From assembly GCA_026770585.1 (NCBI GenBank), contig MU646528.1:487157-512948 (forward strand): DNA of 25,792 nucleotides. The letters run 5' to 3'. Positions 10,101 to 22,100 of the stretch are shown piece after piece. The notes below the pieces were generated by a model. That model worked only from the letters and a program-made list of their open reading frames with translations. It made no database searches and was not told the DNA's origin. Source of the DNA: Baffinella frigidus (lineage: Eukaryota; Cryptophyceae; Cryptomonadales; Baffinellaceae). The position numbers were made by a program, and so were the translations under genes. Each line of letters starts with the position of its first letter. Position 1 is the first letter of the stretch.

Positions 10101-13100
10101 TAGGGTACAGGGTTTAGGGTTTGAGTCCCTGATCTACAGAATGGGCGTTCGACGGCCAACGTACGGTTTTGGGTGTTGGTGGGTTTAGAGTGCAGGGCGT
10201 ACTCTTCTTCTTGGGCATGTGGAATCACGCGGAACTAGGATTCGCACCCGCCGAGCCGTGCGTCAACACTTTAGGGATGAGCAAATCTGGCAAACCATAA
10301 ATCCAAAGCCCTACACCCTAAACCCTAAACCCTAAACCCTAAACCCTAAACTTTAAATCCTGAACCCTAAACCCTAAACCGCAAACCCTAAACCCTAAAC
10401 CCTAAACCCTATATCCTAAACCCTGTACCCTAAAGCCTAAAGCCTAAAACCTAAAACCCAAAACCTAAACCCTAAACCCTAAACCCCACATCCCCGATGC
10501 AGGAAATGGAGTGCACGGCCTGCAACAAATCGATGGATTCAGGCGACGAACTCGCGCGCTGCAGGGAGGCACAACCCTAAACCCTATACCCTGAACCCTA
10601 AACTCTAAACCCAAACCCCTGAACCCTAAACCCTAAACCCTAAACCCTAAACCCTAAACCCTAAACCCCAAACCCTAAACGCTAAACCCTAAACGCTAAA
10701 CCCTAAACCTTGAAACCTCAGCCCGAAACCCCAAACCCCAAACCCCAAACCCTAAACTCTAAACCCTAAACTAGAAACCCTACACCCTAAAACCTAAAAC
10801 CTAAACCTTAAACCCGAAACTCTGAACCCCAAAGGCCCCCCCTCCTGCTGCTTTTCCCCTCCCCAGCCTTCCCCGCGATTTGAATGGCTCTCCTAAAATC
10901 GCGAGAAACTTGCCTGCCACCGAACCTCTCGAATTGAGGGTCTAGCGCAGAAGTGGAGCCAGGGCGGCTGAAAACGTTGCCTCTCCAAACTGGCAGTGCA
11001 AAAAGTTTTTCCACGACGCCTGCGGGACCTTTGCGAGCTGCCCTGGGTGCCTCCAGGATGCTGCGCCGCGGAAGAGGGGCAGCCCCGGTGGCGGAGCCGA
11101 CATGGAGACCGAGAGTGACGACGACTCGGGAATGGTCGACGACAGCGAGGTACATCGCCTCTAAACCCTAACCCATAACCCCTGAGCCCTAAACCCTTGC
11201 GAGCGCATTAGGCGCTCGTGTAAGTCTGGATGGAAGAACAGCCGTTTGGGAGATGCGCATCCTTTCTGGCACTGCTTGGCAGATCTCTATGCGTGTGCGG
11301 TGCGCGAGGTTTCTAGAGCGCCATAAAATCACAAACTCCTGGATGTTACAGAGCGGAATCCAGCCCAGCGCCGGAAACGCCTAACCGTGTCCTTTGCAGG
11401 TTGGAACGAGCAACGGTTCTCGCGGCGGCGATCTTGAGCGGGGTCCCGCGCTGAAGCAAGAGCTGGCCGAGTACCGCAAGTTCAAGCCTCACGTGGTGTT
11501 CACCGACCGTCCCGATAACTACGTCGCGTATCCTGCCGAGCACTGGGACAGCGGAGGTAGCATCAACCCTACACCCTCAACCCTCAACCCTAAACCCTAA
11601 ACCCTATACCCCAACCCCCAAACCCCAAACCCCAAACCCTCAACCCTAAACCCTAAACCTTAAATCTTATACCCTAAACCCTAAACCCTAAACCCTAAAC
11701 CCTCAACCCTCAACCCTCAACCCTATTCCTTACACCATATACCCTAAACCTTAAAACCTTTACCATAAACCCTATACCCTACACCCTAAACCCTAAACCC
11801 CAAACCCTGAACCCTAAACCCTAAACCCTCACCCCTTACCCCTTAACCCTAAACTCTAAACCCCAAACCCCAAACCCCAAACCCCAAACCCCAAACCCCA
11901 AACTCTAAACCCTGAACCCTAAACCCTAAACCCTAACCCCTAAACCCTAAACCCTAAACCCCGAACCCTAAACCATAAACCATAAACCCTAACCCCCAAC
12001 CACTAACCCCTAAACTCTAAACCTCAAACCCCAAACACTAAGCCCTGATCGCTAAACTCTCAATCCTGAACCCTAAACCCTAAACCCTGAACCCTAAACC
12101 CTAAACCCTAAGCCCCTAAACCCTAAACCCTAAACCATAAACCATAAACCATAAACCATAAACCATAAACCATAAGCAACAAACAACAAAAAATAAAAAA
12201 TAAAAATAAGGGCATCAACGCGTTAGAGGTTGCCTGAAAAACGGATGCTTCCAGGATACGCAACCGGAAACATCGTGAGGTGGGAAGCGAGTCTCGAGAT
12301 GCCGGTATTCCCCGCTCCTTTCCCAGAAGACGCAAAGACGTTTTCTCAGTCAATTCGCTGATCTCATTTCGGAAGAGAACTGAATCAGTTCCAATTTTTA
12401 TGCTAGGTTAGGATGAGATTGCTACCGTGCGGCATTAAAAATTATGCGTCATACATTATAAAAGTAGATCTGATTTAGAGATTTTCCGATATTAGATTCA
12501 CGCGGGCACGCTTAGGGGTTTGGGTTTCGGGTTTCGAGTGTAATGTTTAGGAGTCACCAGTAAAGTGGGGCATCCGGCAGCGCGCCGCTCCTGCGGTTCC
12601 CGTTGGCCCCGTCGATTCAGCCCCGTCACCTAATAGAACCTCTCTCAGATTTGGCTTGACGTTGGAGCCACCTCGAGCACTGCGAGGGTTCACGCCAGGT
12701 CATTAATCAGAATGCCAGATATAAGTCTCATTTAAAAATGTGTTCCCGGGTCCAAAATCTGGAGTAACAAATCGGAAGTGGAAACGACGAGGAACTGGTA
12801 TTACTCAAGGAACGCACACTTAATTAGTACCACGAAACAAAACATCGCGTTCTGAAATTCCCATAAGCGACTTGGCGTGGTTAAGGCTTGCTTCCGTGGC
12901 GTGCAAGTAAGGAGTCGGGCACTTGAGAATCAGGACGTGCAGCTCAATTCGGACTTGAGCTCAAGGTCCTAATTGCACGCGTGATGGTCACGTTTCCCCC
13001 GAAATATCCGGGGGTAGCGGACGCGACGCAGTACAAACTCATACAGCCACGTCGTAAAATAATCCCTCGTTCAGCCTCGACTACTCGCTTCACCTTGATC

Positions 13101-16100
13101 CTAAATCGTTCACTGTCCTGCAGAACAACGGGCAGACGATCATTCGTAGGGTGGTCGACCCGCGCAAGGACAAGTGTACGCGCAAGTTCAAGTTCTACCG
13201 CGAGGTTCGGTGCCACAAGCTTCCACTCGAGGCCAGAAAAGGGAACATTTCTTAAATGTGGTTGTTGAGTTTGTACCAGGCACGGGCGGGCTTGGTCACG
13301 CCCTGCGCGGAATTTCCGGGGGGGGCGTGACCACCCCGCCTGAAAGCAGAACGTTTTGATCCTTCTTCACTTTTAGGAAGAATCCGGTTTCAGAAGTAGG
13401 CCCTTTTTGAGTCTCAAGTGTTTGTTCTCGCCCGACGCAAGCTCCCGCATCTCTACCCATTCTGTCATGGATAGAAGGGAATCTCCGACACTGTACCCCG
13501 GATACAGCAGATGTAATTGCGCCCCTAAACCCTCCTCTTGAAACCGTTTGACATCAGTCCGTGTAGCAGCTGCAATTACATCTGCTGCCATGCCAAGCGT
13601 GGTGGTCACGTTTGGCAGGCCTGCCAGCAAGGCTTTGATGAGAGGACACGAGGTTGGGCAATCCACGGAGTTCGGCCTGAATGTTTTTAGACCCGCTTCT
13701 TTCCGATCCTGCCACAAGCCATGAGAGTAGGACCAAATCGCCTTTTTCAGGTCCCTTGATATGTACTGGGGTTTGGAGCCATTGATACGGAATCTGGCCC
13801 ACTCTCCATACGAATCAAGGGAGTTGAAAAAGACAATTTGGTCCTACTATGAGGGTTGGTGGTACACATTGTGTGGAGTGCGCATGACCTCTTTGTCCTA
13901 CTCAAACTATGCCTCCGTGGGGCTGCACGCATGGCGGCCGTGTTGGTATTAATAAAGGGTCTTTCGCCAGGTATGGCTGGACTATGAGAAGGAAGGCGGG
14001 GGCTCAGAGGAGCAGGCTGAACTCGACTGGAAGGAGATGGAGAGCAAGGCCCGTGCTGGAGAAAAACCGGAACCCTGGGCCGGGTTCTTCATGTGCACGA
14101 CCGCAAGCGGCGGAGGGAAAAATCTGCAAGTCAAACCTCCTCGGCTGAAGAAGAAGACTGACGTGAGCTTCCCGCAAGCTTTAGGGTTTAGGGTTTCAGG
14201 TTGAGGGTTGGGGGTTGGGGGTTGAGGGTTGAGGGTTGAGTGTTGAGTGTTGAGTGTTGAGGGTTGAGGGTTTAGGTCAAGAAATCTCTCCCGTCTCTTG
14301 ACTGCATCTTTCCCCTCTTCTAGTCTCCAGGGACCTGACCATTTCTCTCTCTCCACACAGCGGACTACAGAGGGATTTCTCGAATAACCCATGTGTAAAT
14401 AACCCGTACAACCCTACGGTACGCAACCCACAGTTACATGGAGGCTGCTCTTACATATTTTATTGTTGCCACCTTGGTTGGAATCCAACCAAGAACCCCT
14501 CTTCGTAGCCCGCTGTGTGGGGACTCCAAGGTGCAAATGTCTAAGGTGCAAAACACATTTTAACGAGCGTCAGGAGAGACCTTTATCAATACCAACACGG
14601 CCGTCACGTGTGCACCCCCACGGAAGTTTAGTCTGGTTAGGGTCTACGGTTTGATTGAGAACTAGGTTTTGCGCGCTCTACACGCTGTGTACAGAGGGAG
14701 ACAGGGGCGTGCTATACATGATGCACCCGCACGTGTCCCTCGTGCCATTCGTATTTTTTGCCTACGTTTAGATTGTAACATTTGACAGATAGGTGTCAGA
14801 TTATCAACTGCAATTTCACCGCAGGAGGAGGAGGAGGTGGGCCTGGCGGTTCGCATCAAGGCAGCAGTCGACGCTCGCTTCCAATCGTACAAGGGCGGAG
14901 AGGTAACCTGCCCACCTTTTCTTTTGAAGCTCTGGCGGAATGTTTCGAGGCCTGAATGCGTGCACTCCCTAAGCTTCGCTTTTCGTGGTAATAGAGCGGT
15001 TGACTGTTCGGAAACGTTTCTGGTACTAATCCTGCACGGTCTCGTCCGCGCCCCGGTACACAACCTGCCCGGATCAGTCAACCGCACCCCTCCGCAGAAA
15101 GGAGCCTGGGGCACAGACGGAGTCGCCCTCAAAACCATCCTGAAGGATATCAGCAAGGACAAGACTTCTCCGTACCGCCATGCCCTGATCATCTCGGACA
15201 ACACCAAGGCACTGCCCCCTGCCTTGCCACGCCATCGCGTCTGCTCCTTCCCCCTGCCATGACTTGCATTCTTTCCTGGCATAGGAGATCTGCCATAGGG
15301 GATCTGGTCTCTGATGACAGATCTCGCGCCACCTCCCTCAGCCACCGCGGAGAGGCATCACAGGAAGCGGGAAAGACAGGGGCAGGGAGGGCGAGGGAAG
15401 GGGAGGGAGGGCAGAGGGGGGGAGGGGGTCGTGTCGACACCTTTCAACAAACTGTTTCAGCACCTGAGACCTGTGGTGAAATGAGGGTTGCCGACAGATG
15501 ACAGCGCAGCAAGGCGTGCTCGCCAAGGCCATCCTTGACATCTTCTACCATTCTCCTCTTGCGATCGTCATCTGGTTGAAACCCTAAACCTTAAACCCTA
15601 AACCATAAACCCCAAACTCTAAACCCTAAACCATAAACCTTCAACCCTAACCCTTGAACCCCAAACCTTAAACCCTGAACTTCAAACCCTAAGCCCTAAG
15701 CCCTAGACCCTAAACCCTAAACCCTAAACCCTAAACCCTAAACCCTAAACCCTTAACCCCAACCCCCAAACCCCAAACCCCAAGCCCACCCCTCTCTCTC
15801 AACCCCAACCCTAACCCCTCATCCCCGAACCCTTAACCTGAACTCTAACTCCCAAATCCTTAACCCCAACGCCCAACACCCGAACACTAAACACTAAGTT
15901 TACGCTGCGCCCTGGACCATAAACCTCAAACCCTTTGTTCCGAATTCATTGGAGAATGTGCACTCCTGCTGCATCAAGGTTCTCGTCACTGGGGTCGAGT
16001 TGTCCACGGCTTTTTGCCGACAAAAACAAAAAACAAAACTAAGTTTTGTTTTTGTCGACAAAAACAAAACTGAAGTTGTTCACCAGCCCTCCGAAGTTGA

Positions 16101-19100
16101 CTTTCCGAGGACGTTTCCACTGGTCGATTTGTACCAGGGAGTATGCCTACCACACAGCGGACTTCGAAGGGATTTTGAACCACCCCTAAACGATAAGACC
16201 CATGACCCTACGGTAGGCAACCCGCAGGGGTATAGGGGGGTTCCTACGGATAAGGTAACGGAAACTCGGGTACTGAGTCTCCGAAAATCCCTTCGTAGCC
16301 CGCTGTGTGATAGGTGAAATTAGGTTCCAATTCCCATACAAATCGATGTGTGAAAACGACCTCGGAAAGTTCACTTCCAAGGACTGGTGGGTACTTCCCA
16401 GGAACAACAAAGCGATCGAGGTTCGCTTCACGGAAGAGCTGGACACTAAGTCGCTTCAAGCGACCAACGAGGTGGGCCCCTTGCCGCGCGCAGCGCTTAC
16501 CCCTCAACAACAAATCTCGCAGTCTGCTTCATGCTTCATGATCATGTTGCGCACCCGGACTGGTGTCTAACCGTTGTTACATGGGGTGTATTATCGATTT
16601 TATGCCTTCCCTTACGCATCAACAGCCGTGTTCGGACGAGCGAGCAACGATAGATCCAGGAGACTGGAAAGATTTTGACCGTTTTCTCATTGGACGGCCC
16701 CACTCTGCAGCAAGTGGGCCTGCCTTTTCAGTGAATGTCGAGGTTGGTTCCAGGGCATGGGCACCAGGGCGGTGAAAGAAGTGGGTCGGGTGCTATCCGC
16801 GGAAGACATCTCCGGGAACAACATCTCGTGTCAATGGAACACCAACGATGAACAGGTAAGGAAGGCTCCCTCTTGGCTTAGAGGTTAGGGGTTTGGTTGG
16901 TTAAGGAGGAGACGAGATGTGCAGTGCCCCAATTTCTGATCGAATTGATTCGCGAGGTGTTGATCCACTCGAGGCCAGAAATGGGACTATTTTGAAACCG
17001 GGGTTCCTTTACCCGTGGGGCGGTGTGTAGTAACTTTTACACAAATAGCCGCGTGTGGTCACCTCCCCCGCGGATATCCGCGGGCAACGTGACCAAACCC
17101 GCCCGTGACTGGTACAAATTCCAAAAACCACATTTAACACATAGTCCCTCTTCCAGCCTTGATTGGATGAGGGGTGCTTCGCCTCTGTGTTTTCGGGTTC
17201 CCGGGAACCATGCTGGAAGCTTCTCACCACACCAACTTCACGCGGGCTTGTGACAGGCAAGCTCTGGTAGATTACAGCTCTCCCACATACCACAACCAAT
17301 CGCCTGCGAACGTGCTCAATCTCACACGCTGGGTGCGTTCTTTTTCTTTTTCTTTTTCTTCTTGTTTTCTTCTTATTTTTCTTCTTGTTCTTGTTCTTTA
17401 TTACTCTCCAAATCCAGAGCACAGTGGTCTAACTAACACGCTACCTGCAGCTGGGTGCGTTCTCTCCCACTCTAAATCACTGCACCCTAAACCCCAAACC
17501 CCAAACCCCAAACCCCAAACCCCAAACCCCACAGGATCCGTTCCTCGAAATCAAGGGCGTGACTATCGGAGTGCTCTACGAGGCCCTGAAGCCCCTCTGC
17601 AACCGCGTCGTCGTCGTCACAGGCAGATCTCAACTCTCAAATCCTCAACCCACAACCCCCTAAATCATGTATTTGAACCCTACACTCCAAACCCCAGACC
17701 CCAAACCCTAAAACCCAAACCCAAAACCCTATACCCTGCACCCTACACCCTACACCCTACACCCTACACCCTACACCCTACACCCTACACCCTACACCCC
17801 AAGCCCCAAGCCCTAAACCCTCCACCCTAAACCCTAAACCCTAAACGCAGGCCAGATCGGGGGACGCGGCGTCGCATACCACGACCTGAAGCACGAGCGC
17901 GTGCTCACGGATATGTACACGGGTCAGGACGTGCCGGAGTCGTTCGCGTTGACCGCCCACGGTCGCCTTCTTCTTCTTCTTCTTCTTTTTTATTATTATT
18001 ATTTTGCTTCTTCTGCTTCTTCTTCTTTATTACTCACACACCTTAGATAGACTGATTCTAACCCTCCTTCTTCTTCTTTTTATTCTTCTTCTTCTTTATT
18101 ACTCTCAAAGACTGTTCTAACTACAAAACTGCCAGCCGGAAAGTGTCCACCTCGGCATATTTCGCACGGTCGGTCCCGCACCCGCGTGCTCACTAGAAAG
18201 AAGGGAACTCTTTCAGATGAGCATCCCTACCCTAGAAGGGATGCTCAGCATTGTGAATCCTGCTCGACCCGGAATTAGCTACCGCAACATTAAGGGGGCG
18301 CGTTGAGGCACTGCCCCCTTGCCAGAAGCCCTCCACTCTCACCACTAATCCTGAATCCTCTACTTGAACCCTAAACCCCAAAACTCCTAAATGTTGTACT
18401 TCCACACTCAACTCCAAAACCCACCCCCTTCACCCTTCACCCTAAACCTTAAACGCTAAACCGTGAACCCTCAGGTGAGTACCTCACGCAGCTCCTGGGG
18501 CGCCTCAACACCATCGAAACGCTCTCCCAGAACGGCCAGGAAATCCCGCAGGTGCATTGCTGCACGGTGCTTCGTTCTTATCACCCTGATCACCAAGTGG
18601 CAATGATATTGCCGAAACCTGTTTTATTGCAGTTTAAGCATGGGAGGGGGGCAGACCCTTCTAGAGAGGTCCCAGAAGGTTCCGTTTAGAGTTTAGGATT
18701 AAGGGTTCCCAAGAACCTTTCAGGAAGCTTCTCACCTGCACGCCGACTTTCGGGCTTTGCAGACACTGCGTCAATTAGGTCCTGAAAGGTTTGAGAGCTC
18801 CCGACATAGGCGGACACAGATAAATTATTTTCAGGAGGGACAAGAGCATTGGTGTGCTGAGCTGTGCTGTTTGGCGACAGATCACGCTCTGGGGGTCTGA
18901 GGCCCTCCATGACGTCCACAACCGCTACCTTCAGGTCTCTCTAAACCCCAAACCCTAAACCCTAAACCCCAAACCCTAAACCCTAAACCCTAAACCCTAA
19001 ACCCTAAACCCTAAACCCTAAACCCTAAACCCTAAACCCTAAATCCTAACCACTGAACCCTAAACCCTAAACACTAAACCCTAACCCCCAAACCCTGCAC

Positions 19101-22100
19101 CCCAAACCCCAAACCCTAAGCCCTAAACTCTGAACCCTAATTCCTGAAACCTAAATCCCAAACCATAAAATCATTAACCTAAAACCTTTAACCCAAAACC
19201 ATAACCCCAGCCCCCAAACTCCAAACCCCAAACCCTGAACCCTAAACCCTGAGCCCTTGCACCTAAAAAGTAAACCCTGAGCCCTGAACCCTAAAACCTG
19301 AACCCTAAACCCTAGCCTTAAACCCCTAAACCCTAAACCCTAACCACTAAACACTCAACACTCAAACTAAACACTGAACCCTAAACCCTTAACACCAAAA
19401 CCTAAACCCTTTTTCCCAAACCCTAAAGAAGAAACCCTGAACCCTAAACCCTGAATCCTAAACCCTAAACCCTAAACTCTCAACCCTTAACCCTGATCTC
19501 TAAACCCCCACCCCTAAACTCTAAACCCCAACACCTTTCGGTATCATGCACGATGTGTACAACTGCTACCTTCAGCTGTGCAAAAACGATAAACCATAAA
19601 AACTTTCCAATCGAGCAGGAGACACGCCGAATGTGCATCAATGTCCAGGTACGCCCCAACGCCTCCTAAACCCTAAACTCTGAACCCTGAACCCTGAACC
19701 CTAAACCCTGAACCCTGAACCCTATACCCTAAACCCTAAACCCTAAACCCTAAACCCGAAACCCTGAACCCTGAACCCTGAACCCTAAACCCAGAACCCT
19801 GAACTCTAAACCCTAAACCCTAAACCCTAAACCCTAAACCCTAAACCCTAAACCCTCAACCCTCAACCCTCAACCCTAAACTCTAAACCCTGAACCCTAA
19901 ACCCTATACCCTAAACCCTAAACCCTAAACCCTAAATCTTTAACCTTAAACCCTGAACACTGAGCCCTAAAGCCTAATTACTAAACCCTGAACCTTAATT
20001 CCCAACCTCTAAAGAATAAACCCTGAACCCTAAACCTTAAACCCTGAACCCTAAACTCTAAACTCGAAACCCCATACCCTAATCTCTAAACCCTACACCC
20101 TAAACGACACCCCCCCCGGCGTCGCAGCACGCTAATGTCAGTACTTGTCGGGACACAAAAAATACCACACACTTGGATCATACAAGTAAACCGCTTTTGT
20201 GTACCTATTTTCAATTCCCTACTTGCCGAGAGTATTTACATTTATCATCTCTTGTGTGAGGGCACCTGCTGAAGCGTGGTTTAAATCGCAGAAAGAGGGC
20301 AGTTACGAAAAGGGGCTCAAGACCCTCAACAAGTACAAACCCTTCCTGAACCCCAAATCCTAAAACCCTAAACCCTAAACCCTAAACCCCAGACCCCTGC
20401 ACCCTAAACCCTGAACCCTGAACCCTAAATCCTCATCCCTAATCCCTCATCCCTCATCCCTAACCCCTAACCCCTAACCCTTAACCCCTAACCCCTAACC
20501 CCTAACCCCTAAACCCTAAACCCTAAACCCTAAACCCTGAACCCTAAACCCTAAACCCTAAACCCTAAACCCTAAACCATAAACCTCAAAGCCTAAACCC
20601 CAAACCCTCTGCAGCTGGGCCACGGGTTCGGGTGCAGATTCGTACCTTCGCATGTGCAACCCTGCGTTCTCCAAGCCGTCCAACGGCCGCAATCCTGGAA
20701 GAAAGGTACCTTAACCCTAGACCCCAACCCCCTAAACCCAAAACAATAAACCCGAAACCCGAAATCCGAACCCCCCACGAAGCGTTCCTGAACACGCTGC
20801 GAGTCACGTGAAAATTCTTGTGTGTGTGGCCTATATATGTTAGATGGACGGCTTATTTGGACGTGACGGTAGTAACTTTTTGTACTGGCTTGTACCTTTT
20901 TGTACCGCCTTGTTACAGCCCGGTACTACTTTCGGGACGTGCCCTGGTCTCCGAGACTCCTTTCGTTCTCCGCGGAAGATACGTCCTCTACAAGCGTTTC
21001 CTGAACATGCTCTGAGTTTGGCCCTGGTCTCCGTGACTCATTCCCTGGGTTCTGTTGCCGCCATGAGCACCGGGGAATGTGTCATTTCCCGGGATCCAGG
21101 ACAGGACTCTTGCCGCAAACTGAATGTCCGTGTGTTCTGATCCACGACACCCCCTGATATTGACTGGACACCGCCGGATGCTGGCGGGCTGCAGAACAGA
21201 AACAGAGTCCCCAAGGCGTTCCACGACCACACAGCGGACTACAAAGGGATTTCTTGAATAGCCCGGAATTGAAAAATCCATAGCCCCTACGGTAGGCAAT
21301 ATCGCAGGGACATAGGGGGGTTCCTACGGATACGGTAACGGAAAGGTGGCCCGAATCGAGCTCAAACTCGGGCCACAAATCCCTTCGAACCCCGTTGTGT
21401 TGTGTAGCATAGAGCTCGTGTTTGACAGTCCTAAACCCTCAACTGATAGTCCGTGTGCGCCCTATCAGGGGGAGCAAGAGATGCGGAGCGGAAAGGTGGA
21501 GCAAGTCTCGATCGCTGCCAAACGCGTCCTCCCCATATCCAATTCGATCCTGGTGAACCACAAACGCTTAACCTTAAACTCTGAAAACGAAAAACTGAAC
21601 CCTAAATCCTAAACACTAACCACTAAACCCTAAACACTAAACAATCAACCCTAAACCCCAAGACCTAAACCCTGAACCCTAATCCCTAATACCTAATCTC
21701 TTGCCCCTAATCCCTGAACCGTGAGCCCTAATCCCTAAACCCTGAACCCCAACCCCACCCTCGATTCTCCCCATGCACCGTGACGAACCCTAAAACCCCA
21801 AATCCACCCTCGACTCAAATCCAGGAGGGAGAGGCCGCTCTGGTTCCGTTGCACGCGCAAGTCATGGCGGAGAGGTTGGAGGGTTTACGGTTTAGGGTTT
21901 GGGGTGTAGGGTTTTGTGAACTCGCGGCTCGGGACTCGAGTACCCCAGGCCTGAGTGCAAAGCCAGGAAGGTTGAGTTGATCTATGGTGGGATTGTATGA
22001 ATCCTAAAGACCCACAAGGGTTGATTCGAATGGGTGCGTCTCCACTTTAGACGTGATGGTGGTCAATCACAAGTCAACTCGATGGCAGAATCCTTCAAAT

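Noticed and set aside
10195-10285. Possible tRNA on the minus strand (GGTGCGAATCC-like stretch)
   Set aside because: No acceptor stem, D arm or anticodon arm can be paired around it.
13982-14392. Minus-strand open frame opposite an exon
   Set aside because: It is antisense to a phase-consistent helicase exon, then continues through TTTAGGG heptamers and a family A end.
17174-17256. 5' extension of the exon ending at 17332
   Set aside because: Open in frame but no acceptor in the needed phase; part of it adjoins the family B element.
20771-21014. Possible exon echo (TTCCTGAACACGCTG / TTCCTGAACATGCTC)
   Set aside because: Only about 15-20 nt similar, with no splice signals; too short to separate from chance.
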